DNA of 36,174 nucleotides from Propionicimonas sp. (GCF_029975155.1 NZ_JARKPQ010000292.1:1-36174); one strand, 5' to 3'; shown: positions 7,961-16,350, counted from the first letter of the stretch. Translations and numbers: made by a program. Notes: generated by a model not told the origin, from the letters alone.

Positions 7961-8224
7961 TCAGTCGGTGGTCTCCGTGATGATCACGGTCTTCGTCCAG
8001 GTGGCGCGGACGCGGAGCCGCAGCGCCTCGGGCGCCTTCTCCGCGGAGCAGCAGCGCCGGATCAGCAGGCGCAGCGCGTCCTCCATCTGATAGCGCTCGA
8101 GGCAGGGCTCGCAGGCCAGCAGGTGGGCACGGATCTCGTCCGCCTCCGCGTCGGTCAGCTCGTGGTCGTGGAAGGCGTAGAGGTTGTGCAGCACCGCGGT
8201 GCAGTCCTCGAAGTCAGGCGTCAT
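7961..8224 (-). CDS. rsrA: Zinc-binding anti-sigma factor RsrA (mycothiol system)
   Basis: An 87-residue zinc anti-sigma factor that holds SigR inactive until thiol oxidation forms disulfides and releases zinc. Visible ligands fit the ZAS pattern: C8, then HLLACEPC giving H34, C38 and C41, plus a C58-C59 pair equivalent to the extra cysteines of Streptomyces RsrA. No transmembrane segment, as expected for a cytosolic redox sensor. Its ATG lies inside the end of sigR (11-nt overlap), so the two are translationally coupled and made together. Confidence 0.94.
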   Translation of the reverse strand: MTPDFEDCTAVLHNLYAFHDHELTDAEADEIRAHLLACEPCLERYQMEDALRLLIRRCCSAEKAPEALRLRVRATWTKTVIITETTD

Positions 8225-8834
8225 CGCCGCCTCCGACCAGTCCGTGCTCGCGGGCGAAGTCGGCCAGCGAGGCTCGCAGCTGGTTGCGACCCCGGTTCAG
8301 CCTCGACATCACGGTGCCGATCGGGGTGCCCATGATCTCCGCGATCTCCTTGTAGGAGAAGCCCTCCACGTCGGCGAGGTAGACCGCCAGCCGGAAGTCG
8401 GGGGCGAGCGCGTTCATCGCGTCCGTCACCGCCGAGTGCGGCATGCGGTCGAGCGCGTCCATCTCCGCGGACCGCAGCCCGGTCGAGGTGTGCGCCTCGG
8501 CGCGCGCGAGCTGCCAGTCCTCGACGTCCGCACCGGAGGTCTGCGGCTGGCGCTGTTTCTTGCGGTAGCTGTTGATGAAGGTGTTGGTCAGGATCCGGTA
8601 CAGCCACGCCTTCAGATTGGTGCCGGGCGTGAACTGGTGGAACGAGGCGTACGCCTTGGCGAAGGTCTCCTGGACGAGGTCCTCGGCATCGGCGGGGTTG
8701 CGGGTCATCCGCAGGGCGGCGCCATAGAGCTGGTCGAGGTAGACCAGGGCCTCCGACTCGAAGCGCTCGGTGCGCTCTGCGTCGGTCTCGGTCACCTCGG
8801 TGTCTGTCTGGTCCGGCAACGTGGGCAGGTTCAT
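8214..8834 (-). CDS. sigR: ECF sigma factor SigR
   Basis: A 206-residue RNA polymerase sigma factor for the disulfide/oxidative-stress regulon. Region 2 at about 30-95 has [20 protein letters not shown] and the -10 recognition stretch [19 protein letters not shown]. Region 4 at about 140-195 has [20 protein letters not shown] and [16 protein letters not shown]. The sequence is very close to the actinobacterial SigR/SigH pattern. The ATG at 8834 (MNLPTLPDQ) was chosen because conservation begins there; upstream in-frame codons look non-coding. A TAGGCT hexamer 8 nt before the ATG and the lack of a Shine-Dalgarno suggest a leaderless message. It is cotranscribed with rsrA. Confidence 0.95.
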   Translation of the reverse strand: MNLPTLPDQTDTEVTETDAERTERFESEALVYLDQLYGAALRMTRNPADAEDLVQETFAKAYASFHQFTPGTNLKAWLYRILTNTFINSYRKKQRQPQTSGADVEDWQLARAEAHTSTGLRSAEMDALDRMPHSAVTDAMNALAPDFRLAVYLADVEGFSYKEIAEIMGTPIGTVMSRLNRGRNQLRASLADFAREHGLVGGGDDA

Positions 8835-8947
8835 CGCGAACGAGCCTAGCGGGTGCCCCGGACGTCGCCCCAGCCCCGCGTCCAGCGCGGGTGCGGTGGC
8901 TTCGAGGGTCGCGATCACGCCGCATTCAACGCCGCAGCGGACGGCCG

Positions 8948-9643
8948 TTATTCCGTCCCGGCGAGCGGCACCACCAGGTCCGGACCGTCGTTCGCCACCG
9001 TGTTCACCGCCATCGACACCGGGTAGTAGGTCAGGGCCGGTGCGGGGACGGTGAGCAGGCTCAGCGCATCGGCGTCGAAGCCCGGATCCAGCCAGGCGTC
9101 CCAGTTGCCCCTCGCCACGGCCATCGGCATCCGGTCGTGGATGTGTCCCACGTCGTCGGTGGCCGACGTGGTGATCACCGTCGCGGTGGTGAGCCACGTC
9201 CCGTCCGGCGCCTTCCAGAACTCGTACAGTCCGGCCATCACGAACGGCGAGCCGTCCTCAGGCGTGATGAAGTAGGGCTGTTTCGCCGGCTTTCCGTCCC
9301 GGGTCACCGGATACCACTCGTAGTAGCCGTCCGCCGGCAGCAGGCAGCGCCGGGACGCGACCGCCTTGCGGAACGCCGGCTTCTCCGCCACCGTCTCGAC
9401 CCGCGCGTTGATCAGCCGCGCCGCGCCGGAGGCGTCCTTCGACCAGGACGGCACCAGCCCCCAGCGCACCGGCACCAGCAGTCGCCGCAACCGTCCGTCC
9501 CGGGGCCGCTCCACCACGGCGACGATCGGGTCGGTGGGCGCGATGTTGTAGTCCGGGGGTGGCAGCGGACCCGCGACCTCGTCGATCTCGAAGAACCCCT
9601 CGAGGTCGTCGACGCTGAACGATTGCGCATAGCGTCCGCACAT
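8948..9643 (-). CDS. SOS response-associated peptidase, YedK/HMCES abasic-site DNA-protein crosslinker
   Basis: A 231-residue SRAP-domain protein that shields abasic sites in single-stranded DNA by forming a thiazolidine crosslink through Cys2. The catalytic set is visible: C2 in MCGRYAQ, N34 in YNIAPT, E109 in GYYEW and H169 in HIHDRMP. The length is normal for the family. The methionine directly before C2 fixes the start at 9643, because the N-terminus must be processed to expose the cysteine. It is divergent from the DoxX gene across a 91-nt gap. The preceding sigR is a separate unit. Confidence 0.96.
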   Translation of the reverse strand: MCGRYAQSFSVDDLEGFFEIDEVAGPLPPPDYNIAPTDPIVAVVERPRDGRLRRLLVPVRWGLVPSWSKDASGAARLINARVETVAEKPAFRKAVASRRCLLPADGYYEWYPVTRDGKPAKQPYFITPEDGSPFVMAGLYEFWKAPDGTWLTTATVITTSATDDVGHIHDRMPMAVARGNWDAWLDPGFDADALSLLTVPAPALTYYPVSMAVNTVANDGPDLVVPLAGTE

Positions 9644-9699
9644 GGCTCGACCCTACCCACGCCCGCGGCCGACTTGTATGGGCCCGGCGGTGGACGCGC

Positions 9700-9728
9700 T
9701 TGGCAGAGGGTGGGGATCGGGGTAGGAA
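9700..9728 (+). promoter_or_regulatory. Putative sigma-A promoter of the DoxX-aroA-rsgA operon
   Basis: TTGGCA (9700-9705), a 17-nt spacer, then TAGGAA(T) (9723-9728). The -10 ends 6 nt before the ATG at 9735, so transcription would begin at or next to the start codon, giving a leaderless mRNA. Confidence 0.6.
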
Positions 9729-9734
9729 TAGGGC

Positions 9735-10325
9735 ATGAGTCTGCTGCGGTTCGTCGCCCGCTCGATGCTGGCCAGCTATTTCGTCGTCAACGGCGTCAAG
9801 GCGCTCCGGCACCCCGAGGAGCTCGTCGCTTCGGCGGAGCCGGTGGCCGACAAGGTGCTGCCCCTGGTGAACTCGGCCCTGCCGGAGTCCGCGCGAAGCT
9901 ACCTGCCGACCGACACCACCGGCTACGTGAAGCTGAACGGCGCGTTGCAGGTGGCCGGCGGCCTGAGCCTCGCGACCGGGATCGGCCGCCGCCTGGGCGC
10001 CGGAGTCCTGGCGCTGACCATGGTGCCGCACGTGCTCGCGTCCAACCCGCTGAAGGCGAAGGGCGGTGAGCGCACGGTCGCGCAGTCGCAACTCGGCAAG
10101 AACATCGCCCTGCTCGGCGGTGTGCTGCTCGCCTCCCAGGACACCGAGGGCAGACCCAACCTGGCCTGGAAGGTGCGGACGCAGAAGCAGCTGGTGGCCA
10201 AGGAGGCCGCCCGTCGCAAGGCCGAACTCGAACGGGACGCGCGCGCGACCGCCGCGGACGCCGCCAAGCTGGCCCGCAAGTCCGTCCGCAAGGCTCGCCG
10301 GAGCGTGGAGGGCGTGCTTTCTTGA
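9735..10325 (+). CDS. DoxX family membrane protein
   Basis: A 196-residue protein whose first 135 residues match the DoxX/SURF4-like four-helix membrane fold: SMLASYFVVNGVKAL near the start, VKLNGALQVAGGLSLATG at about 65-82, then hydrophobic stretches at about 85-101 and 121-134. A long basic, alanine/lysine/arginine-rich C-terminal tail (about 150-196) is probably helical and cytoplasmic. The precise function is unknown; DoxX proteins have been linked to thiol and redox protection. Its stop overlaps the TTG start of aroA by 3 nt, so it is the first gene of an operon. Confidence 0.85.
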   Translation: MSLLRFVARSMLASYFVVNGVKALRHPEELVASAEPVADKVLPLVNSALPESARSYLPTDTTGYVKLNGALQVAGGLSLATGIGRRLGAGVLALTMVPHVLASNPLKAKGGERTVAQSQLGKNIALLGGVLLASQDTEGRPNLAWKVRTQKQLVAKEAARRKAELERDARATAADAAKLARKSVRKARRSVEGVLS

Positions 10326-11599
10326 TCCCCTGGCCGGCTCCGGTCGCGACGGCTCCCGTCCGCGGTCACGTCGTCGTTCCCGGCTCCAAGTCGGCCAGTG
10401 CCCGGAGCCTGCTGCTCGCCGCACTCGCGAACGGCCCGTCCGTGCTGGGCGGGGTGCTCGACTCCCGGGACACCGCCCTGATGCGGGCCGGCCTCGCCGC
10501 GCTCGGCGCGGTTTTCGAGGACCTTCCCGACGGACGCGTGCGGGTCTCCCCCGCCGCTCCGGTCACCGGCGGCGGCACGATCGACTGCGGTCTGGCCGGC
10601 ACCGTGCTGCGATTCCTCCCGCCCGTGGCGACCCTTGCCGAAGAGCCCACCCGGTTCACCGGCGACGCCGCGGCGGCGGCCCGGCCGATCGCGGGTCTGC
10701 TGGACGCACTGGCCGAGCTCGGCGCCCGCGTGAGCGAACCACGTGCCCTGCCGTTCACCGTGGCGGGCGGCACCTTTCGGGGCGGCGCCGTCACGCTCGA
10801 CGCCAGCCCGACCAGCCAGTTCGTGTCCGCGCTGCTCCTCGCCGGCGCCCGGTTCCCCGACGGCGTCGAGGTGCGCCATGTCGGCGGGCCGCTGCCGTCG
10901 GTGCCGCACATCGAGATGACCTGCACACTGCTCCGGCGGCGCGGGGTGCGGGTCGAACGCACCGCCGAGCACGCCTGGCGGGTGGACCCGGGACCGATCG
11001 CGGCCCTCGACGAGTACGTCGAGCCCGACCTCACCAATGCCGCCACCCTGCTCGCCGCCGCGCTCGTCACCGGTGGTGCGCTGACCACGGCCTGGCCGGA
11101 GGTGTCGGTACAGGCGGCGGACGACCTGATCGGCGTGCTGGCAGCCTTCGGCGCCCGGGTCGACTACTCCCCCGGGCCCGGCGGGCGGCTGGTCACCGTG
11201 TCGGGGGCGGACGGCGTCCGGGGCGCCGACGTCGATCTGCACGCGGTGAGTGAGCTCACCCCGGTGGCCGCAGCGCTGGCCGCCGTGGCCGACGGGCCCA
11301 GCACGATTCGTGGGGTCGCCCATATCCGCGGTCACGAGACCGACCGCCTTGCTGCGCTCGCGTCCGGGTTGTCCGAGCTGGGCGCCGACGCGCGCGAGAC
11401 GACGGACGGGCTGGCGATCGCGCCGCGTCCACTGCACGGCGGGACGTTCGCCACCCATGCCGACCACCGGCTGGCGCACGCGGCCGCGCTGGTCGGTCTC
11501 GCGACGCCAGGAGTCGAACTCGACGACGTGACATGCACTACCAAGACCCTGCCGGACTTCCCCGGCCTCTGGTCGCGCCTGCTCGGGGTCGCCGGGTGA
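10322..11599 (+). CDS. aroA: 3-phosphoshikimate 1-carboxyvinyltransferase (EPSP synthase)
   Basis: Transfers the enolpyruvyl group of PEP to shikimate-3-phosphate in aromatic amino-acid synthesis. In 425 residues, the N-terminal PGSKSASARSL (K23, S24, R28) is the shikimate-3-phosphate binding motif. LAGTVLRF matches the PEP-loop motif (usually N-A-G-T-x-x-R). DASPTSQFVSALLLAG and HIRGHETDRLAAL are further family signatures, and HADHRLAHAAAL is the C-terminal one. The start is a TTG inside the DoxX stop, supported by GGAGGG at 10307-10312 with 9-nt spacing. The 3' end overlaps the GTG of rsgA by 4 nt. L replaces the usual N in the N-A-G-T motif, a variant seen in some actinobacteria as I recall. 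Confidence 0.95.
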   Translation: MIPWPAPVATAPVRGHVVVPGSKSASARSLLLAALANGPSVLGGVLDSRDTALMRAGLAALGAVFEDLPDGRVRVSPAAPVTGGGTIDCGLAGTVLRFLPPVATLAEEPTRFTGDAAAAARPIAGLLDALAELGARVSEPRALPFTVAGGTFRGGAVTLDASPTSQFVSALLLAGARFPDGVEVRHVGGPLPSVPHIEMTCTLLRRRGVRVERTAEHAWRVDPGPIAALDEYVEPDLTNAATLLAAALVTGGALTTAWPEVSVQAADDLIGVLAAFGARVDYSPGPGGRLVTVSGADGVRGADVDLHAVSELTPVAAALAAVADGPSTIRGVAHIRGHETDRLAALASGLSELGADARETTDGLAIAPRPLHGGTFATHADHRLAHAAALVGLATPGVELDDVTCTTKTLPDFPGLWSRLLGVAG

Positions 11600-12588
11600 G
11601 CCGGCGGCAGCGGGACGCCATCACGGACGATCCCCACTCGGGCTTCGACCGGCCGAGTCGCCGCTCGCGTCCGCGCACCAAGGAGCGGCCGACCTACAAC
11701 GAGGCCGTCGAGGCGATGGTGGTGACCGTCGACCGTGGCCGCTACCGCTGTCTGGTCGCCGACGACCTCCCGCTGGTGACCGCGACCAAAGCGCGCGCCC
11801 TGGGCCGGAAGGGCGTGATCGTCGGTGACCGGGTGCGGCTGGTCGGCGACGCCTCCGGCGCGGAGGGAACACTGGCCCGGATCGTCGAGGTGGACGAGCG
11901 GGATACCGTACTACGACGTACTGCGGACGACGACGATCCGTTCGAGCGGCCGATCGTGGCCAACGCCGATCAACTCGCGATCGTGGCCGCCCTCGCCGAT
12001 CCGCCGCCACGCGTGGGCATGATCGACCGGATCCTCGTCGCCGCCTACGACGCCGGGCTGGAGCCGCTGCTGGTGCTGACCAAGTCCGACCTCGCCGACC
12101 CGGACGGGCTGATGGCGACCTACCGTCCGCTCGGCCTGCGGGTGGTCGCGGTCGAGCCCGGCGCCGACCTCAGCGAGCTGCGGGACGCCCTTGCCGGCCA
12201 CCGCAGCGTGCTCGTCGGGCATTCCGGGGTCGGCAAGTCCACCCTGGTGAACGCGCTGATCCCCGGCGTGGACCGCGAGGTGGGCGAGGTCAACGAGGTC
12301 ACCGGACGGGGGCGGCACACGTCCACCAGTGCGATCGCGCTGCGACTGCCCGGTGGCGGCTGGGTGATCGACACTCCGGGCGTCCGCTCGTTCGGGCTCA
12401 GCCACGTCACCCCCGACTCGATCGTCGCCGCCTTCCCCGATCTGTCCGAGATCGTCGAGGACTGCCCGCGCGGCTGCCGGCACGACTCGTCCGAGCCGGA
12501 GTGCGCACTGGACGTGGCGGTCGCCGACGGCCGGCTCGCTCCCGAACGGCTGGAGTCGTTCCGCAGGATGGAAAAGGCGTTCACCTGA
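11596..12588 (+). CDS. rsgA: Ribosome small-subunit-dependent GTPase RsgA
   Basis: A circularly permuted GTPase acting late in 30S maturation. In 330 residues from the GTG at 11596: OB-fold about 35-110, G4 LTKSD at 161-165, G1 GHSGVGKST at 208-216, switch segment GRGRHTSTSA at 237-246, G3 DTPG at 259-262, and a zinc site with C290, C294, H296 and C303. The G4-G1-G3 order is the hallmark of the permutation. The GTG was chosen because it forms a GTGA overlap with the aroA stop; an upstream start in the same frame would lie deep within aroA. Confidence 0.95.
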   Translation: MSRRQRDAITDDPHSGFDRPSRRSRPRTKERPTYNEAVEAMVVTVDRGRYRCLVADDLPLVTATKARALGRKGVIVGDRVRLVGDASGAEGTLARIVEVDERDTVLRRTADDDDPFERPIVANADQLAIVAALADPPPRVGMIDRILVAAYDAGLEPLLVLTKSDLADPDGLMATYRPLGLRVVAVEPGADLSELRDALAGHRSVLVGHSGVGKSTLVNALIPGVDREVGEVNEVTGRGRHTSTSAIALRLPGGGWVIDTPGVRSFGLSHVTPDSIVAAFPDLSEIVEDCPRGCRHDSSEPECALDVAVADGRLAPERLESFRRMEKAFT

Positions 12589-12644
12589 CGGCCACCGCTG
12601 GTGGCTCCCACGGTTGCGGCGGTGCGGCCACTAGATTGGCGGCC

Positions 12645-13442
12645 ATGCCCGACCAAGCACTTCTGGACGACCTCAGGCTGGCTCACGTGCTGGCCGACCA
12701 GGCCGACGCGATCACGATGGCCCGGTTCAAGGCGTCCGACCTCCGGGTGGACTCCAAGCCCGACCTCACCCCGGTCAGCGACGCGGACACCGCCGTCGAG
12801 GACGCCATTCGCACCATGCTGTCCCGCACGCGGCCGCGCGACGCCGTGCACGGCGAGGAGCGCGAGGACTCCGGCTGGGGTCCGCGGCGCTGGGTGATCG
12901 ATCCGATCGACGGCACGGCGAACTTCGTCCGCGGGGTGCCGGTCTGGGCGACGCTGATCGGCCTGATGGTCGGCGACGAGGTGGTCGCGGGCGTGGTCTC
13001 GGCGCCGGCGCTCTCCCGGCGGTGGTGGGCGCACAAGGGCGGCGGGGCTTTCACCGGACGGACGCTGCTGCAGGGCACGCCGGTGCGCGCGTCCGCCGTG
13101 GCGTCCCTCGATGACGCGTTCCTCTCCTACTCCTCCATCGACGGCTGGGTGGAGTCCGGCCGCGGCCAGCAGTTCGTCGACCTGCTGCGCGACTGCTGGC
13201 GCACCCGTGCCTTCGGTGACTTCTGGAGCTACATGATGGTGGCCGAGGGCGCCGTCGACCTGGCCGCGGAGCCGGAGCTGGCGCTGCACGACATGGCCGC
13301 CCTGACCGTGATCGTCACCGAGTCCGGCGGCCGGTTCACGAATCTGGACGGACGCGACGGCCCGCACGGGCCCGGTGCGATCGCCACCAACGGCCTGTTG
13401 CACGACGAGGTCGTCGAGCTGCTCGCGGTCGACGCCGAGTGA
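12645..13442 (+). CDS. hisN: Histidinol-phosphatase, inositol monophosphatase family
   Basis: A 265-residue metal-dependent phosphatase; in actinobacteria this subgroup (HisN) dephosphorylates histidinol phosphate in histidine synthesis. Metal ligands are visible: E71 in VHGEE, D86 and D89 in DPIDGT (86-91), and D216 in LHDMAAL. The motif ANFVRGVPVWATLIGL favours histidinol-phosphatase over inositol-1-phosphatase, but substrate cannot be proven from sequence. The start at 12645 fits conserved alignment, and a TAGATT at 12632-12637, 7 nt before the ATG, suggests a leaderless message. It lies 56 nt after rsgA and may also receive readthrough. Confidence 0.9.
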   Translation: MPDQALLDDLRLAHVLADQADAITMARFKASDLRVDSKPDLTPVSDADTAVEDAIRTMLSRTRPRDAVHGEEREDSGWGPRRWVIDPIDGTANFVRGVPVWATLIGLMVGDEVVAGVVSAPALSRRWWAHKGGGAFTGRTLLQGTPVRASAVASLDDAFLSYSSIDGWVESGRGQQFVDLLRDCWRTRAFGDFWSYMMVAEGAVDLAAEPELALHDMAALTVIVTESGGRFTNLDGRDGPHGPGAIATNGLLHDEVVELLAVDAE

Positions 13443-13720
13443 GGCCGCCGAGGACGGTGGTCAGACCGCCCGTCCCACGCGGCGACAGCGGGGCGACACC
13501 TGCCGCCGTCGCCGGCTGACGGTCGTCCGCGAGCCGGCAACGAACACCGGCGCTCGACCCACCCGCACCACGGGGATCTCGAACACCGCTCCCGCCATGG
13601 CCTTCACAGCCATTCCTGTCACTCTCTTCCACCAGCTGGTTCGGTCACTCCCATGACATCCCATGGCCCGCCGCGAGCATCAGTCCTCATCCGGGCGACT
13701 CGTGTGGCCAGCCCGAGGGC
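13443..13720. other. Intergenic region after hisN, no secure gene
   Basis: No clear terminator, RNA gene or known motif is seen. On the minus strand a frame ending at 13461 could encode a 50-residue basic peptide from an ATG at 13613 (ending SPRCRRVGRAV). Its third codon positions are GC-rich and GGAAGAG lies 10 nt upstream, but several overlapping frames are equally open and I recognise no family. The region is treated as non-coding with that caveat. Confidence 0.4.
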
Positions 13721-13788
13721 TGAACGGAAAGGGACCCGTCCCCTTTCTGTTCACGTGGACGGAAAGGGGACGGGTCCCTTTCCGTTCA
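13721..13788. repeat. Second long hairpin of the TGAACG family
   Basis: Two 33-nt arms (13721-13753 and 13756-13788) are reverse complements except at two positions, both of which are G-U pairs when the plus strand is RNA. Arms begin TGAACG/TGGACG and end GTTCA. The core GGGACCCGTCCCCTTTC resembles that of 6008-6080. The last three bases are the stop codon of the ABC ATPase gene on the minus strand. It is probably a terminator. Confidence 0.9.
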
Positions 13789-14682
13789 GACGCGGATGCG
13801 GGGGATGGCGTCCAGCAGGGCACGGGTGTAGTCGGTCTGCGGGTCGGCGTAGACCTGAGAGGTGTCGCCCCGCTCCACGATCCGGCCCTGGCGCATGACC
13901 ACGAGCTGATCGCACAGGTGGCGGACGACCATCAGGTCATGGCTGACCACGATCAGGGTGAGCCCCTGCGCGGCGACCAGGTCGGTGAGCAGGTTCAGCA
14001 CCTGCGCGCGCACCGACACGTCCAGCGCGGACACCGGCTCGTCCGCGATCAGCACCTCTGGCTTGGGGGCCAGGGCGCGGGCGATCGCGATCCGCTGGCG
14101 CTGGCCTCCGGAGAACTCGTGCGGGTAGCGCCGCCCGGAGTCGGACGGCAGGTCGACGGCCTCCAGCACCTCGGCAAGGCGCTGAGCATGGTCGACGTCC
14201 GCGGACAGCTGCCGGCGCACCAGCCGCGAACGCAGCGGCTCGGTGATGATGTCCCCCACCCGCATCCGTGGATTGAGGGATGACCTCGGGTCCTGGAACA
14301 CCATCTGGACGGCCGCGCGCAGGAAGCCCAGCTCCCGCTCGGGCAGACCGGTGATCTCCCTGCCCTCGAACCACACCCGCCCGGACGTCGGTCGGTCGAG
14401 GCCCGCCAGCAGCCGGACCAGCGTCGACTTGCCCGACCCCGACTCGCCCACGATGCCGAGGCGCTGTCCGGAGCGGAGGCTCAGCTCCACGCTGTCGAGT
14501 GCCCGCACCTCGCGCGCGCCGGTGCGATAGCTGCGGGTGAGGGCCTCCGCGCGATAGAGCTCCGGGACGGACGGAGGGGTCTCGACAGGCTCGACCAGCG
14601 GTTGGGGGGGCTCGACCAGCGGTTGGGGGGGCTCGACCAGGGGTTGGGGTGGCTCAGCCATCGGGCCCGGATGCTCAGCCAT
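13786..14682 (-). CDS. Oligopeptide-type ABC transporter ATP-binding protein (OppF/DppF-like)
   Basis: Cytoplasmic ATPase of the importer encoded by this five-gene cluster. In 298 residues: Walker A GESGSGKS at 79-86, Q-loop VFQDP about 128-132, signature FSGGQRQR at 190-197, Walker B LIADEP at 211-216, and H-loop VVSHDL. The first 37 residues are not ABC sequence: they are a translated repeat with three PPQPLVE heptads followed by PVETP (see 14579-14657). AGGAGCC precedes the ATG at 14682, and the gene overlaps its upstream neighbour by 8 nt. A second ATG seven codons in is an alternative start, also upstream of the repeat peptide. The stop codon is supplied by the 13721-13788 hairpin. Confidence 0.93.
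   Translation of the reverse strand: MAEHPGPMAEPPQPLVEPPQPLVEPPQPLVEPVETPPSVPELYRAEALTRSYRTGAREVRALDSVELSLRSGQRLGIVGESGSGKSTLVRLLAGLDRPTSGRVWFEGREITGLPERELGFLRAAVQMVFQDPRSSLNPRMRVGDIITEPLRSRLVRRQLSADVDHAQRLAEVLEAVDLPSDSGRRYPHEFSGGQRQRIAIARALAPKPEVLIADEPVSALDVSVRAQVLNLLTDLVAAQGLTLIVVSHDLMVVRHLCDQLVVMRQGRIVERGDTSQVYADPQTDYTRALLDAIPRIRV
14579..14657. repeat. CTCGACCAGCG repeat forming the N-terminus of the ABC ATPase
   Basis: The 22-nt core (14579-14600) is identical to that in kgd. It is followed by a 21-nt unit (14601-14621), a second near-identical unit (14622-14642) and a degenerate third. The ATPase gene reads the opposite strand, where the core encodes LVEPVET and the 21-nt units encode PPQPLVE. 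Confidence 0.88.
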
Positions 14683-15523
14683 GATCGGCTCCTGCGTAGA
14701 AGTCCTCGACGGTCGGCAGTCGCTCCCCCGGCTCCACCTGGTCGAGCCGGGCGGTGGCGACCAGGCCGCGGGTGTAGGGGTGCTCGGCAGCGGTGAACAG
14801 CTTCGCCACGTTGCCGGACTCGACCACCCGTCCGTCCAGCATCACCAGCACCTCGTCACACACCTGCGAGACCACCGCGAGGTCGTGGCTGATGAACAGG
14901 CAGGCAGCGCCGCTGCTGTCCAGCGCCTCGTCCAGCCGGGCCAGCACCCGGGCCTGCACGGTGACGTCCAGCGCGGTCGTGGGCTCGTCGCAGATCACCA
15001 GGCCGGGCGAGTTGATCAGCGCCATCGCCAGGACGGCGCGCTGCCGCTGGCCGCCGGACAGCTGGTGCGGGAACGCGTCCGCAACCCGCTGTGGATCGTC
15101 CAGACCCACCTCCCCGAGCATCTCGACGACGCGCTCACGGGCACGTCCGGGCTCCGCGCCCTGGTGCAGACGCAGCACCTCGGCCACCTGACGGCCCACC
15201 CGCATGGTCGGATCGAGGGCCGTCATCGGCTCCTGGAACACCATCGACATCGCGTCGCCCCGCAGTCGGGCAAGGCGCTGCTCCGGCAGGCCGACCAGCT
15301 CCGTCCCCGCCAGTCGCACCGACCCGGAGACATGCGCGTTCTCCGGCAGCAGCCCCAGCACGGCCAGCGCGGTCACCGTCTTGCCCGATCCCGACTCGCC
15401 GATCACCCCGAGCCGCTGCCCGGACTCCAGCGAGAAGCTCACCCCGCGCACCGCCTCCGCCCTGCGCCGGCCGAAGCTCACCTGCAGGTCGCGCACCTCG
15501 AGCAGGCTGCTCGGGGTGCTCAT
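14675..15523 (-). CDS. Oligopeptide-type ABC transporter ATP-binding protein (OppD/DppD-like)
   Basis: Second ATPase of the importer, 282 residues. Walker A GESGSGKT at 42-49, Q-loop VFQEPMTALDP, signature LSGGQRQR, Walker B LVICDEPTTALD and H-loop FISHDLAVVS are all present, so it should be catalytically competent. The C-terminal region with EHPYTRGL is typical of OppD/DppD. The ATG at 15523 (MSTPSSLLEV) was chosen as the first start that follows the permease stop (14-nt gap); the frame extends upstream only because that region is open by chance. It overlaps the next ATPase gene by 8 nt. Confidence 0.95.
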   Translation of the reverse strand: MSTPSSLLEVRDLQVSFGRRRAEAVRGVSFSLESGQRLGVIGESGSGKTVTALAVLGLLPENAHVSGSVRLAGTELVGLPEQRLARLRGDAMSMVFQEPMTALDPTMRVGRQVAEVLRLHQGAEPGRARERVVEMLGEVGLDDPQRVADAFPHQLSGGQRQRAVLAMALINSPGLVICDEPTTALDVTVQARVLARLDEALDSSGAACLFISHDLAVVSQVCDEVLVMLDGRVVESGNVAKLFTAAEHPYTRGLVATARLDQVEPGERLPTVEDFYAGADHG

Positions 15524-15537
15524 ACGGCGTGCGGCGT

Positions 15538-16350
15538 TCAAGGCACCTCCCGCAGCCGGGGGTCGAGGTAGTCCCGCAGACCGTCGCCGAGCAGGTTGAA
15601 GCCGAGGACGGCGAGGGCGATCGCCAGGCCGGGCCACAGCGCCTGCAGCGGGGCGTTGTACAGGAACTGCTGGGCGTCCCGCAACATGTTGCCCCACGTG
15701 GGCGTGGGACGCTGCGTGGCCAGACCCAGGTAGGACAGCGCCGCCTCCGCGAGGATCGCCAGCGCGAACCCGATGGACGCCTGCACGCCGACCAGCGGGG
15801 CGATGTTCGGCAGCACGTGCCGGCGGGCGATTCCCCACCGAGAGGTGCCGGACGCCCGCGCGGCGAGCACGAAGTCGCTGGCCATCACCTGCAGCGTGCC
15901 CGCCCGCGCCACTCGTGCGAACGCCGGGATGGTGGCCACGCCGATCGCGACCATCGCGGTCACCGTCGACGCCCCGAACACCGCGGCGAGCAGGGTGGCG
16001 AGCAGCAGCGCGGGGAAGGCATAGACCACGTCCGCGATCCGCATCACGACGTCGTCGAGCCAGCCGCCCGCCTGACCCGCCAGCATGCCGAGCGGCACGC
16101 CGGCCACAGCGGACAGCCCGACAGAGATGATGCCGACGAGCAGCACGGTCCGGGCGCCGACCATCAACCGGCTCGCGATGTCGATCCCGAAGCCGTCCGT
16201 GCCGAGCACATGCGGCCAGCCGGGCCCGAGCAGCCGCTGGCCGGGAACCACCCGGATGGGGTCGAACGGCGTCCAGAACGCCGAGACCAGCGCGGTGACC
16301 ATGACCAGCGCGACCAGCACCAGGCCGGCGACCAGTTGCGCGCGCTTCAT
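15538..16350 (-). CDS. Oligopeptide-type ABC transporter permease (DppC/OppC-like)
   Basis: A 270-residue inner-membrane permease with six expected helices. A short N-terminal helix (LVAGLVLVALVMVTALVSAF) and HVLGTDGFGIDIASRLM are typical of the DppC class. The EAA loop is visible as ARASGTSRWGIARRHVLPN. LSYLGLATQRPTPTWGNML is the conserved C-terminal family motif. The ATG at 16350 forms an ATGA overlap with the stop of the other permease gene. Confidence 0.95.
   Translation of the reverse strand: MKRAQLVAGLVLVALVMVTALVSAFWTPFDPIRVVPGQRLLGPGWPHVLGTDGFGIDIASRLMVGARTVLLVGIISVGLSAVAGVPLGMLAGQAGGWLDDVVMRIADVVYAFPALLLATLLAAVFGASTVTAMVAIGVATIPAFARVARAGTLQVMASDFVLAARASGTSRWGIARRHVLPNIAPLVGVQASIGFALAILAEAALSYLGLATQRPTPTWGNMLRDAQQFLYNAPLQALWPGLAIALAVLGFNLLGDGLRDYLDPRLREVP

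Noticed and set aside
13461..13664. Small minus-strand open frame after hisN
   Set aside because: No recognised family, overlapping alternative frames, and only a modest ribosome site; left as a caveat in the intergenic entry.
13443..13788. Insertion sequence remnant around the second hairpin
   Set aside because: No transposase fragment or target-site duplication is visible; the hairpin itself fits a non-autonomous repeat better.
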